This document shows, in pieces, positions 44,885 through 54,244 of a stretch of 64,000 bases of DNA. Under the pieces are notes generated by a model that searched no databases, was not told the origin of the DNA, and was given only the letters and a program-made list of their open reading frames with translations. The first letter of the stretch is position 1. Each line of letters starts with the position of its first letter. This stretch comes from Psychrobacter phenylpyruvicus DSM 7000 = NBRC 102152. GTDB lineage: Bacteria > Pseudomonadota > Gammaproteobacteria > Pseudomonadales > Moraxellaceae. Where the stretch lies: positions 1 to 64,000 of the forward strand of contig NZ_JMKP01000011.1 in the NCBI RefSeq assembly GCF_000685805.1. The letters are read 5' to 3'. A program made the translations under genes and the position numbers.

Positions 44885-46549
44885 CTATAACATCGAGATG
44901 GCATCAGCGCTGGCTTGCTTTCTTTGTTCAGGGTTAAGCTCTATAAGTTTGCCTTGTTTCATAAGTAGCAGTCGGTCAGCATGCTCAAAGTAACTGTCAT
45001 CATGACTAATGATAAACAAGGTTTTGCCTAAGGCTTTTAATTCAGGGATTAAACTTTGATAAAAGATCCGGCGAAAGGCGGGGTCTTGATCGGCTGCCCA
45101 CTCATCTAACAATAAAATATCCTTATCTTCTACCACTGTGGTCAGCATTGCTAAGCGCTTGCGTTGACCTTGCGAAAGCTTGTCTGTAGATAATTTACTG
45201 CCTTCAATACTGACTTTGTTTTGTAGCTGTAGGCGGTGTTGCCAATGTTGAACCAGACTCATATCTGGGGGATTACCTTCAGGACCAATTAGCTGTTTAA
45301 AAATATACTGATCACTGAAAATAGCCGAGAAAAGCTGACGATACTCAGCTCGGTTGGTATCAGTAATAGGACGTCCATCGATGCTCAGTTGCCCCCCTGT
45401 AGGGGTGAAAATACCGGTAAGCACTTTGGCTAGCGTTGATTTACCACTGCCATTTGCACCTATTAAAAACACCACATCACCTCTATTTAAGGTCAAATTC
45501 ACTTGTTTTAAAATCATATCTTGGCTTGAGTACTGATAATCGAGGTTACGCAGTTCAATACTTTGCCAGTTATTGTCCGTATTAGCTGTTACAAACTGAG
45601 GTTCATAATCTGCCAACTGTAAAGATTGGATTTTATCGAGCGCCACTTGCGCAGTTTGCAAAGTGGGATACGCACCCACAGCATGCAAAATAGGCGACTG
45701 CATAAACAATAAGGTTAAGGCAAAGGTAGTCGCAATACCAAGTGATAACCCCAGATAACTCGCCACCGCAAAAATAACCCCAATGGCAGCAAACATCATA
45801 ATATTTGACCAATTCACAGCAGACAGATGATAAGTATCCGCCTTAATAATAGTTTTCTTGTAAGCGGTGGCATGACTAATCAGGTCTTGGGTATATAAAT
45901 TCTTAGCACGATGCTGATTAAGCGCCAGCTCTTTACGGCCTTCAATAACAGCTTGATAATCTTGATAAAGCGCATCGTTAATATCGCGAATATGGGTTAG
46001 ATTTTGATAGACATGTTTGACCAATAAGGTGCTTATCCAAATGGTCATAACTATCCATAGCATAATAATCAGTAGCAATGGCAAAGATAGACTGCCGAGA
46101 TACAAGGACACTGCTAACGATAAAATAATACCTTGCACCAACTCTGGCATTCTGACAAAGGCAGTGGTTAAAGTTTGAATGTCCGTTGACAGACTGGCCA
46201 TTAAAGGTGCACTTCCCAAATGATCTACCTGAGCCACGGGGGTGTCTAAAATTTGCTTAACTAACTGAGTTCTAAGCTGATAAACAAATTGATGACCCAA
46301 ATAGGTCAGTGCATATTGGGAGGTAAAAGAGGTAGCAAGTAGTAGCAATACTAAGCCTGAAAATTGTGCGAAGCTTAGCCAAGATAACGCCTCAAAAACC
46401 TGACCGCTCAAAAACGTCTGATTGATATAGGCAATGATACCGACACTCACCGCCGCATTGAGCAGATTTAAAGCAATGACCTTAATAAAACCTAAGCGAT
46501 ATTGAGTCCAGATAAGAGCATATAAGGATGGTGAGGAGATGGAGGACAT
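44885..46549 (-). CDS. ABC exporter of the cyclic-peptide/siderophore type (PvdE/SyrD/YojI-like)
   Basis: Half-size exporter: six-helix membrane domain fused to an ATPase, 554 aa from the ATG at 46549. The upstream start at 46603 adds a poorly supported 18 residues. The ATPase has Walker A LIGANGSGKSTLAKVL near 365, signature KLSQGQRKRLAML, and Walker B DILLLDEWAADQDPAFRRIF, the distinctive form of PvdE/SyrD/YojI proteins. Relatives move pyoverdine precursors, lipopeptides or microcin J25 across the inner membrane. It lies between two siderophore receptor genes, which suggests siderophore handling, but no peptide synthetase is nearby. It may export a recycled or foreign siderophore (inference). 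Confidence 0.85.
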   Translation of the reverse strand: MSSISSPSLYALIWTQYRLGFIKVIALNLLNAAVSVGIIAYINQTFLSGQVFEALSWLSFAQFSGLVLLLLATSFTSQYALTYLGHQFVYQLRTQLVKQILDTPVAQVDHLGSAPLMASLSTDIQTLTTAFVRMPELVQGIILSLAVSLYLGSLSLPLLLIIMLWIVMTIWISTLLVKHVYQNLTHIRDINDALYQDYQAVIEGRKELALNQHRAKNLYTQDLISHATAYKKTIIKADTYHLSAVNWSNIMMFAAIGVIFAVASYLGLSLGIATTFALTLLFMQSPILHAVGAYPTLQTAQVALDKIQSLQLADYEPQFVTANTDNNWQSIELRNLDYQYSSQDMILKQVNLTLNRGDVVFLIGANGSGKSTLAKVLTGIFTPTGGQLSIDGRPITDTNRAEYRQLFSAIFSDQYIFKQLIGPEGNPPDMSLVQHWQHRLQLQNKVSIEGSKLSTDKLSQGQRKRLAMLTTVVEDKDILLLDEWAADQDPAFRRIFYQSLIPELKALGKTLFIISHDDSYFEHADRLLLMKQGKLIELNPEQRKQASADAISML

Positions 46550-46718
46550 AGCAACTCGATAAGTAACTTCGGGGTAATAGATGAGGCCTAAGCAGCAGGC
46601 CATTAGTAAATAAAAGGGAGTAGGTCACGCCTAATCCCTTTTTTTAGTATTTATGATTTGCTTGACTAATTAATAAACAAATAAATTTATTAATTCAGTG
46701 TCAGTTCGCTTATTTGTA

Positions 46719-48989
46719 CTAGAAGTCAAAAGTGGCTGATACTTTCAGCGCAGTTGGCTCACCGGCATTCAGATAGCCTTGGCCAGGATAGCCGCCCACT
46801 GATTGCCAGTAGTCTTCATCTGTTACGTTGGTTACCACGCCTTTGAAAGTCACCTCTTGCTTGCCTAATTGAGTACGATAGCGGGCACCCAAATCTAAGG
46901 TAGTATAGCCATCAACTTTTAAGGTATTGTCCGCATCGGCATAGCGACTGCCGGTATGAATCACATCACCGGTTAAGGTTAAGCCAGAGACAGTGGCAAC
47001 GTCATACTCTACGTTTAAATTACTTTGTAGTTTAGGAATACCAATCACGCGCTTGCCATCTAAATCTTGTGAACCCGTATCGGTTTGCTTGGCATCTAAG
47101 TAACTAACCCCCGCATTAAGCCGCATATTCTCAGCGGGGCTACCAAAGACAGTTAGCTCAACGCCTTGATGGCGATTTTCACCGGCTTCCACAAAGGTAT
47201 TGGTATCATTAACATAAGCGCGAGGCTGAGTAGTGCGATACAGTGCTAGGCTACTGCCTACTGTACCGTTGTCGTATTTTAGGCCGATTTCAGATTGCTT
47301 AGTCACGTAAGGGGCTAAGGTTTCACCCGCATTGGTGACCGCTTTATTCAATGAGGTAGCAGGGGCAGTTTCACCTTTACCTAAGCTTTCAATATAGTTG
47401 CCGTATAAGGACCAATCTTGATTGGGTTGGTACACTATACCGACGCTCGGTGTCCATTCACTTTGATCGTATTCGGAGGTTTGGGCTTGGGTATTGAAAT
47501 CATAGCTATGGGTTTCAATATTCTGATGGCGCACGCCCAAAGTAGCCTTCAATTTATCATCCATTAAGCTGATGGTATCTGCAAGCGCCACGCTGGTTAG
47601 CTGAGTCTCAGCAGTACGTTTTGGATCATTAAGATTGCCACCGAGAGTGGGACTACCAGACCAGTTATTATTTTTATAAGCGGTCGGTCGATATAAGTTG
47701 GTGGCCAATTGATTAGCAGAATCAAAAGCATAAGCACCTTTTTCTTCTTGATCATAAAGATCCCCAGCTAAGGTCCAGTTATGCTGAGTGTTGCCGAGTT
47801 GCAGTTTGCCACGTAAGCCCAGTTGCGCACTTTGAACCCTATCTTCACGAGTGTTGTCAAAGCGATAAGTACTGCCTGTGCCGTCGGTATTGGTGACTGT
47901 AAGGTTGGCTAAAGAATTCTCTTCCTCACCTTTTCGCGCGCCGTAAGCGGCGTAACCCGTTAGGTTATTTTGAAAGTCATATTCAGCGCGCAAAGTACCA
48001 AACAGATCTTTTTCGTTGGAGTAACTCCAAGGCTGGGCCCAGTTTGTATCGCCTTTGGGTGCTTTAGGCACAGCAGTTACCCCACTTAAAGTAACATTAG
48101 GGCGAGTCTCATTTAGCTTATTGTCTTGCCAACCTAAGTCAGCAGAAATACGATATCTGTCGCCTCGGTAATCTAGACCAAGAGCGGCCAATCCTAATTT
48201 GGCAGACTCATTATCGACCGCACTGTCACCGTCTTGGTAAGCAGTATTAAAGCGAATTCCACCAGCATCATCTTCTCCAAAACGGTCACTGACATCAATG
48301 CCCACTCGGCCTTGATTACCTGCGCCGTAGCCTAAAGTTAACTGCCGCAATGGCTCATTGCCGGCACGTTTTGGTAGTAAGTTAATGGTACCGCCAGCAT
48401 TTCCACCACTGGGGGCAGCGCCATTTAGCATGGCAGAAGCACCGCGTTGAAGCTCTACACGCTCAAATAACTCTGTGGCAATGTATTGGCGCGGTAAAAT
48501 ACCGTACAGTCCATTAAACATTGTGTCATCAGAATTGGTCACAAGACCTCGGATTAAATAAGCTTCTTGGAAATTACCAAAGCCTCTCGCCACCCGAACT
48601 GTTGGATCTTTTTTGAGTAAGTCACCAACACTATGAGCTTGTTGGTTTTTGATAAATTCATTGGTATAAGCGGTGGTTGAAAAAGGGGTTTCCATAATGT
48701 CTTGGTTGCCCAGCAAACCAACACGGCTACCAGTGGCAACTTGTTCACCTTCATAAGCTATCGGTAGACCTTGGGCCGAAGCATCTGCACTACTATTAAC
48801 CACAATAGTATCAAATACAGCCACGGGCACTTCTTTTGAGTCCGCAGTCATATCAGATGCCGCCCAAAGTAGTGGGCTACTCCCGAGCATTACTGCTGAT
48901 GCTGAAAAAATACCTAGATATTTTAATGAAGCCGTTCTATGAGTTTGATGAATGTGCAAGAGTGCAGAAAATAAAGGAGACAGTTGCAT
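46719..48989 (-). CDS. TonB-dependent siderophore receptor, FhuE/FcuA-like
   Basis: 756 aa. The signal region includes YLGIFSASAVMLGSSPLLWA, and the TonB box is likely FDTIVVNS. Plug motifs: IMETPFSTTAYTNEFIKNQQ near 98, QEAYLIRGLVTNSDDTMFNG near 143 and ELQRGASAMLNGAAPSGGN near 179, the latter the usual siderophore-receptor signature. The barrel ends LKVSATFDF. The family includes coprogen, ferrichrome and related receptors. A strong Fur box (49029-49043) lies 40 bp upstream of the start, so expression should rise in low iron. It is probably co-ordinated with the PvdE-like exporter gene 170 bp downstream. Confidence 0.88.
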   Translation of the reverse strand: MQLSPLFSALLHIHQTHRTASLKYLGIFSASAVMLGSSPLLWAASDMTADSKEVPVAVFDTIVVNSSADASAQGLPIAYEGEQVATGSRVGLLGNQDIMETPFSTTAYTNEFIKNQQAHSVGDLLKKDPTVRVARGFGNFQEAYLIRGLVTNSDDTMFNGLYGILPRQYIATELFERVELQRGASAMLNGAAPSGGNAGGTINLLPKRAGNEPLRQLTLGYGAGNQGRVGIDVSDRFGEDDAGGIRFNTAYQDGDSAVDNESAKLGLAALGLDYRGDRYRISADLGWQDNKLNETRPNVTLSGVTAVPKAPKGDTNWAQPWSYSNEKDLFGTLRAEYDFQNNLTGYAAYGARKGEEENSLANLTVTNTDGTGSTYRFDNTREDRVQSAQLGLRGKLQLGNTQHNWTLAGDLYDQEEKGAYAFDSANQLATNLYRPTAYKNNNWSGSPTLGGNLNDPKRTAETQLTSVALADTISLMDDKLKATLGVRHQNIETHSYDFNTQAQTSEYDQSEWTPSVGIVYQPNQDWSLYGNYIESLGKGETAPATSLNKAVTNAGETLAPYVTKQSEIGLKYDNGTVGSSLALYRTTQPRAYVNDTNTFVEAGENRHQGVELTVFGSPAENMRLNAGVSYLDAKQTDTGSQDLDGKRVIGIPKLQSNLNVEYDVATVSGLTLTGDVIHTGSRYADADNTLKVDGYTTLDLGARYRTQLGKQEVTFKGVVTNVTDEDYWQSVGGYPGQGYLNAGEPTALKVSATFDF

Positions 48990-49028
48990 GACAAATTCCA
49001 GTCTGATTATAAAAATTGAGTATTATAA

Positions 49029-49043
49029 TGATAATGATTTTCA
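49029..49043. promoter_or_regulatory. Fur box before the FhuE/FcuA-like receptor
   Basis: TGATAATGATTTTCA matches the 7-1-7 Fur consensus TGATAATnATTATCA at 13 of 14 positions, directly upstream of the leftward receptor gene. Confidence 0.85.
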
Positions 49044-49156
49044 TTACAATAAATTTTAACACAGACAGACTAAACTTTTATCAATATCGTTTTTCTATTA
49101 ATAAGAAGGATGGAGAATCTAAGGTTGTGTGATTGATAGTTTGGCAATAGATAAAT

Positions 49157-49204
49157 CAGTTGAACAATGAGGGTAAAACCAACCATAGACTCATTATTCA
49201 ACTG
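49157..49204. other. Long hairpin between receptor and MFS genes
   Basis: CAGTTGAACAATGAG and CTCATTATTCAACTG pair at 14 of 15 positions around an 18-base loop. There is no T-run on either strand, so it is not a standard terminator, although it could end the leftward sotB transcript or protect RNA. Confidence 0.6.
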
Positions 49205-49237
49205 AAGTAAAAAAGGTAGTGTATTCACTCGGACAGA

Positions 49238-50431
49238 TTAGGAACGTCGCAGAACAGGGAATTGCTTAACCATAAATAAGATAAGCAATAGTGCTACCAA
49301 ACTTATCACCGATCCCACATAACCAATACTGGACAAAGAAATGTGAGTCACGGCATAACCACCGAACAGAGCGCCAGTACCGATACCTAAGTTGATAATA
49401 CCGGAAAACATAGACATCAGCATGTCTTGAGCATGTTGGTCTACCATTAGTACTTTAGCCTGCATTGAAATAATAAGCAGCATTAAAGCCGTTCCCCATA
49501 GCGTTGCATTTAGACTAAGTGCCCAAACCGAATTAACTGCCAGTAGTAAGCTCAGCATAGATAACAGCATGATGATAATAGAGACAAACATCAGTAGAGT
49601 GCTGTGTCTGTCCCCCCAGCGGCTAAAGATAACACTGCCTATGATGCCTGCTCCGCCAAATAGCAACAATATAAACGTGGCGAAGTTTTCACTGATAGAG
49701 CCGATTTCACGCATGAACGGCTCGATATACGAATAGGCCGTATAGTGCGCAGTGAACACCGTGAAAATCAGTAAATACAAGCAGACTAATAGTGGGTTTT
49801 TCAGTAGTTCAGGGACTTTTCTAAAAGACCCTTTAAACATACTGGGTAACGTAGGTAATAGTCTTGCTTGTAATATAAATACCACCAAAGCAATGAAGCC
49901 AATACCGCCAAAAGTGGCACGCCAACCATACCATTGACCGATAATTCGGCCTAAGGGCACGCCAAGCACCATAGCCAATGAGGTGCCAGTAGCTACCACA
50001 CTTAGGGCAAATGCCCTTTTGTCTTCAGGGGCGACACGAATGGCGATGGCGGCGGTAATTGACCAGAATATCGCATGAGAAAAAGCTATACCCACGCGGC
50101 TGATCAGTAAGACATTAAAGCTCCAAGCAACAACTGACAGAATATGACTGACAATAAAAACAGCAAATAAGCCCAGCAATAGCTTTTTACGTTCCAGTTT
50201 ACTGGTGAGTAGCATTAGTGGCAATGACATGGCCGCCACAATCCAAGCATATAAGGTAAGCATCCAGCCAGTTTCAGCTGTGGTAATGGAGAAATCTCGG
50301 GCAATGTCACTTAGTAGAGCCACTGGTACAAACTCGGTGGTGTTCATTACAAAAGCACTGATGCCCATTAAGATAACTTGAATGTATTGCGTTCGGCGAG
50401 AGAGAGTCTCTGCTTTAGGAGTATGAGTCAT
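49238..50431 (-). CDS. sotB: SotB-type major facilitator sugar/drug efflux transporter
   Basis: 397 aa with 12 predicted helices; proton antiporter of the MFS. The N-terminus MGISAFVMNTTEFVPVALLS is the DHA1/SotB hallmark. Other blocks are GWMLTLYAWIVAAMSLPLML, ISRVGIAFSHAIFWSITAAI and FTAHYTAYSYIEPFMREIGS, which match E. coli SotB closely from memory. E. coli SotB exports arabinose and IPTG; the natural substrate here is unknown. It may be in the metal-uptake cluster by chance. Confidence 0.85.
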   Translation of the reverse strand: MTHTPKAETLSRRTQYIQVILMGISAFVMNTTEFVPVALLSDIARDFSITTAETGWMLTLYAWIVAAMSLPLMLLTSKLERKKLLLGLFAVFIVSHILSVVAWSFNVLLISRVGIAFSHAIFWSITAAIAIRVAPEDKRAFALSVVATGTSLAMVLGVPLGRIIGQWYGWRATFGGIGFIALVVFILQARLLPTLPSMFKGSFRKVPELLKNPLLVCLYLLIFTVFTAHYTAYSYIEPFMREIGSISENFATFILLLFGGAGIIGSVIFSRWGDRHSTLLMFVSIIIMLLSMLSLLLAVNSVWALSLNATLWGTALMLLIISMQAKVLMVDQHAQDMLMSMFSGIINLGIGTGALFGGYAVTHISLSSIGYVGSVISLVALLLILFMVKQFPVLRRS

Positions 50432-50607
50432 AAAATCAAATACAAAAAGGGGCCAATTAATGATAATTAGCCTATGAGAAAAATAGAAAATTTAAGAGGG
50501 GATGAGAGAACAAACAAGATAACAAGTTCAGCCGCTAAGTTAAAGAGGACTTTTGCTATTACTTGAGTAATTTAACACTTTATAGTGGAAGAAAAGTTAC
50601 AGCGAAA

Positions 50608-50641
50608 GCAAAAACCAGGTAAGTTTGATACCTGGCTTTTA
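50608..50641 (-). terminator. Terminator of the BCCT transporter gene
   Basis: AAACCAGGTA-agttt-GATACCTGGCTTT; the A-rich left flank gives U's for the leftward transcript, while the T-run also fits rightward use. Confidence 0.7.
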
Positions 50642-50673
50642 CTTAAAATAGCAGTTGATGTGAAATATGGCGA

Positions 50674-52329
50674 TTAGTATTTCTCCAACTCATCAAGTAA
50701 CCATTCACGAGCCTTATAAATGCGTCTTAGACCTAGGAATAGGCTGAAACACATGACCAGCAATACGAAGGTGAAGGGTAGGCCGGTACTGACAGAGCCA
50801 GATTGTAGCGAGGTAAGTGCTGCCTCACCACCGCCATACAATAGGGCAATAGCAATCAAACCTTGTGAGATGGCCCAGAAGATCCGCTGTGGTACGGGTG
50901 CTTCAAGCTTACCGCCTGCAGTGATGGTATCGATAACTAACGAGCCTGAGTCTGAGGAAGTAATGAAGAATACCAAAACTAGGATAATAGCGATGATTGA
51001 GGTGATCATGCCAAGGGGTAAATTATTCAACATCTGGAACAAGGTTAACGAGGCATCCGTAACCCCTTGAGAAAGCTCACCGACTTGGTTTTTGTATTGG
51101 CTCAGGCCTGTTTCACCAAATACGGTCATCCAAATTATGGTCACAAGAGTTGGAGCAATCATTACTGCGGTTAAGAATTCACGTACGGTGCGACCTTTAG
51201 AAATACGAGCGATAAACATACCTACGAATGGTGACCAGCTGATCCACCATGCCCAGTAAAATAATGTCCAGCCATGATAGAAGGTGGTATCTGTGCGACC
51301 TACTGGGTTAGATAACGGTAGAATGTAGGAGGCGTAGGAGACGCCAGTACCGAATATTTGACCGATAAGCTTTAGTGGATTAGAGACGATAAAGATGAAT
51401 AGTAATAATAATAAAGCCAGTAACATGTTGAAGTTAGACAACAGCTTAACACCGCCATCTAGACCACGATAGACTGATAGGGTGGCTAACATAGTTACCG
51501 CAGCGATGATGATCATCTCAACGACGTTAACCCCTAAATCTATCCCGAATAGGTATTTAAGACCACCAGCAGCTTGCTGAGCACCTAGACCTAATGAGGT
51601 AGCCAGACCAAAAATAGTGGCCAATACCGCTAAGATATCAATGATATGACCCGGTAGACCCCAAGTTTTTTCTTTGAAAATAGGATAAAAAACTGAGCGT
51701 AAGGTCAATGGGAAACGGAAGTTGAAGGCAAATAGTGCCAGTGAAAGACCAACCGTTGCATAAATAGCCCAAGGATGAAGGCCCCAGTGATACATGGTAG
51801 CTCCCATGGCCGCTTTATAAGCTTCGGGAGTACCAGGCGCTATACCCAGTGGAGTACCACCCCAGTCAGTGGCATAACCTAAAGGCTCTGCAACCGACCA
51901 AAACATGAGGCCGATACCCATACCTGCGGCGAAAAGCATGGCTATCCAGGACAGACGGCCAAAGTCTGGGGTGGCTCTAATACCCCCAATACGAATATTG
52001 CCATAAGGAGAGATAATTAACAGTAGACAAAACAAAACAAAGATGTTGCTGGCACTAACGATAAACCAGTCGAAGGTATTTACTACCCATTCTTTGGCAC
52101 CATTTAGCCAAGAGTTAGCCAACTCTGGCATGGTTAAGGTAAATACAACGAAAGCTAAAACTAATAGTGCGGTAATACCGAATACTGGGTTGTGAATATC
52201 CATACCCATGACTTGCACGTTATTTTCACCGACTTCGTGCTCTGTGGTATATAGCCGTTTGCGAAAACGACGGATTAACGATTTTGGAATTTTGTCAGGG
52301 TTGGGGATTTTGTTAGGGTTAATACTCAT
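50674..52329 (-). CDS. BCCT-family betaine/choline/carnitine transporter
   Basis: 551-aa inner-membrane transporter with 12 helices. The N-terminal cytoplasmic stretch is charged (PKSLIRRFRKRLY). The sodium-site motif GMGIGLMFWSVAEPLGYAT near 135 is the GMGIG form of sodium-coupled betaine carriers rather than the choline/proton form. The family signature WTLFYWAWWISWSPFVGMFI is near 341, and the aromatic box lies within it. There is no long C-terminal osmosensory tail, so it is closer to short constitutive BCCT proteins. Substrate could be glycine betaine, choline or a similar quaternary amine. It stands alone. Confidence 0.87.
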   Translation of the reverse strand: MSINPNKIPNPDKIPKSLIRRFRKRLYTTEHEVGENNVQVMGMDIHNPVFGITALLVLAFVVFTLTMPELANSWLNGAKEWVVNTFDWFIVSASNIFVLFCLLLIISPYGNIRIGGIRATPDFGRLSWIAMLFAAGMGIGLMFWSVAEPLGYATDWGGTPLGIAPGTPEAYKAAMGATMYHWGLHPWAIYATVGLSLALFAFNFRFPLTLRSVFYPIFKEKTWGLPGHIIDILAVLATIFGLATSLGLGAQQAAGGLKYLFGIDLGVNVVEMIIIAAVTMLATLSVYRGLDGGVKLLSNFNMLLALLLLLFIFIVSNPLKLIGQIFGTGVSYASYILPLSNPVGRTDTTFYHGWTLFYWAWWISWSPFVGMFIARISKGRTVREFLTAVMIAPTLVTIIWMTVFGETGLSQYKNQVGELSQGVTDASLTLFQMLNNLPLGMITSIIAIILVLVFFITSSDSGSLVIDTITAGGKLEAPVPQRIFWAISQGLIAIALLYGGGEAALTSLQSGSVSTGLPFTFVLLVMCFSLFLGLRRIYKAREWLLDELEKY

Positions 52330-52783
52330 AATATTGTCCTATGTAAAGTTGATAAAATTCGAGCAAAGAGTTTTGCTTTTATTTACTACCTTTATCAATA
52401 TTAGAGTCGCTTTATGTCATAGATGAGGCTTGATTGTCGCATTAGCGCTCGTTATAACGAAAGCTAATATTGAACTTGAACTCAATAAATAAATTGGGCT
52501 AAGTAGCTTAGACCAATGATAATCTCCGTAAAATGCTTAAGTTAGCAATGTTTTATTACGAGATAATGGAGAGAGGGGTATATTTAATATACAAAGATAG
52601 TATTCGTTAATAAATAAACTACTAATAAAATTTACTTGACAAAAAAACAGACCGAGTATCCTAACAAACAGCCGCTCTATGTCAAATAATAGTTACAGAA
52701 AATGAACATTTTAGAATTCGTTATGGAAAAGTAATTTGCTAGCAAAAGTTGTTTAAATGTAGGGCAGGGGGTAATTATCGCTG
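52330..52783. other. Intergenic stretch, no gene seen
   Basis: About 450 AT-rich bases upstream of the BCCT gene (leftward) and downstream of the binding-protein gene. It must hold the BCCT promoter. No convincing frame, RNA or operator was found. Confidence 0.45.
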
Positions 52784-52820
52784 CAAAAAAAGCATATCAA
52801 ACCTTGGTTTAATATGCTTG
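52784..52820 (-). terminator. Terminator after the HAAT binding-protein gene
   Basis: AAGCATAT and ATATGCTT arms, with further pairing of CAAACC..GGTTT in the loop. A run of seven A on the plus strand becomes a U-run for leftward transcription. Confidence 0.8.
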
Positions 52821-52836
52821 CTAACAGAGTGAGTGG

Positions 52837-52882
52837 TTAATTACTCAATGACTTTGGCCTTAATTACTCAATAACTTTAGCC
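52837..52882. repeat. 23-bp tandem duplication at the 3' end of the binding-protein gene
   Basis: Two adjacent 23-bp copies (52837-52859 and 52860-52882) differing at two positions. Each encodes AKVIE plus stop on the minus strand; the second stop codon set is redundant. Confidence 0.85.
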
Positions 52883-54132
52883 ACAGGTTCCCATAGTCCG
52901 TTTTGTACTTGAGACAAATAAGTATTTTTAGTAGCCGCATGTTTATCAGCATTCATCTTGAAGGTTACCCCTATTACATCATCAGTAAAATCAATGGTTT
53001 CAAGGCCTGCATTCAAACTATCTGCATTAAGATCAGGGCCAGCTGCTTGTAGTCCTTCTACTAGCGTCCGTGCTGATAAATAACCAAGCACAGCACCTGA
53101 TGAGGGACGATCACCATTTACTTCGGTATAACTGTCTATCCAAGCTTGAGTTGCTGGCTCATCCTTACGGGTATGAAGGTCTTCCCAATAGGACACAGCA
53201 TACAGCCCTTCAGAGGCCCCACCTGGTGCTGAAGCTACTGTCTCATGGAAGCTTGATACAGGGGCAATAAAGCTAACATCTTGCCAGCCCATAGCTTTGG
53301 CTTTACCAACGACACCTATGGTTGAGCGAACCCCTAAAGAGGTCGCAACTAGGCCACAATCCGCATCTTTTAGTCGTGCTAAAGTGCCGGAGAAGTCTGT
53401 TTCATCAGGGCGATGGGAAGTGGCTTGCGACAAGGTCACATTTGGGTTTGCTTCAGCAATATCAAGGGCTGCCTGATGGGTCTCTTCCCCAAAATCAGAA
53501 GGGATATACATAACACATAGATTGCTGATATCATTTTTATCAATTAAGTAGTTAATACCTGCTTTCATCGACTCATAATAAGTTGCACCTAAAGTATAGC
53601 GGCGATTAAACGGGCCTTCGGATTGCATAGGCTCAGCAAAGGTTAGAGGCAATATATTTGGTACGTTATTACGATCCATAATAGGGAAAGCGGCCAAATT
53701 ATGTGGTGTACCAAGGCTCATTAGCATGGCAAATACTTTGTCACGATTAACTAGCTTATTAGTAGCCTGTACAGCTTTTGGCACTTGATAGCCATGATCT
53801 TCGACCACGTAGCGGATTTGACGACCATGGATACCACCATTGGCATTCACTTCTTCAAAATACTGATTGGCAGCTTTGACAGCGGGCGCCGAGAATACAG
53901 CAAATATACCGGACAAATCATGAACACCACCGATGACAATTTCGTCATCAGTAACCCCTTGAACGGGTATGCCACTGGTCGACTCCGCATCATGAGCAGT
54001 TGATTTCTCAGTTATGGCTGTTTCACTAGTCTCGCTAGAGGCAGTATTATCACTCTCAGTTTGAGTACACCCTGTTAGCCCAGACATAGTAATTGTCAAA
54101 GCCATCAAAGTTAATTTAAAGCTTCCTTTCAT
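52864..54132 (-). CDS. ABC transporter substrate-binding lipoprotein, branched-chain-amino-acid type
   Basis: 422 aa. AAGGAG 8 bases before ATG. The signal sequence ends in lipobox LTGC (Cys22), so it is membrane-anchored. The fold is LivJ/LivK-like periplasmic binding protein type I: DEIVIGGVHDLSGIFAVFSA near 64, GGIHGRQIRYVVEDHGYQVP near 101 and MYIPSDFGEETHQAALDIAE near 209. It is last in a six-gene leftward group with livH-, livM-, livG- and livF-type genes and an acyl-CoA synthetase, 112 bp after the latter. The ligand may be an organic acid rather than an amino acid because of the neighbouring ligase (inference). Confidence 0.87.
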   Translation of the reverse strand: MKGSFKLTLMALTITMSGLTGCTQTESDNTASSETSETAITEKSTAHDAESTSGIPVQGVTDDEIVIGGVHDLSGIFAVFSAPAVKAANQYFEEVNANGGIHGRQIRYVVEDHGYQVPKAVQATNKLVNRDKVFAMLMSLGTPHNLAAFPIMDRNNVPNILPLTFAEPMQSEGPFNRRYTLGATYYESMKAGINYLIDKNDISNLCVMYIPSDFGEETHQAALDIAEANPNVTLSQATSHRPDETDFSGTLARLKDADCGLVATSLGVRSTIGVVGKAKAMGWQDVSFIAPVSSFHETVASAPGGASEGLYAVSYWEDLHTRKDEPATQAWIDSYTEVNGDRPSSGAVLGYLSARTLVEGLQAAGPDLNADSLNAGLETIDFTDDVIGVTFKMNADKHAATKNTYLSQVQNGLWEPVAKVIE

Positions 54133-54244
54133 TGTATCTCTCCTTGCGACATTGTCGCTTAATACTGCAAATTTAAATTACTGCAGGTTTTAAAAAGTAC
54201 CAATCTATCCAAAAAATGTGATAACTCACATAAAGAAGAGCAGA

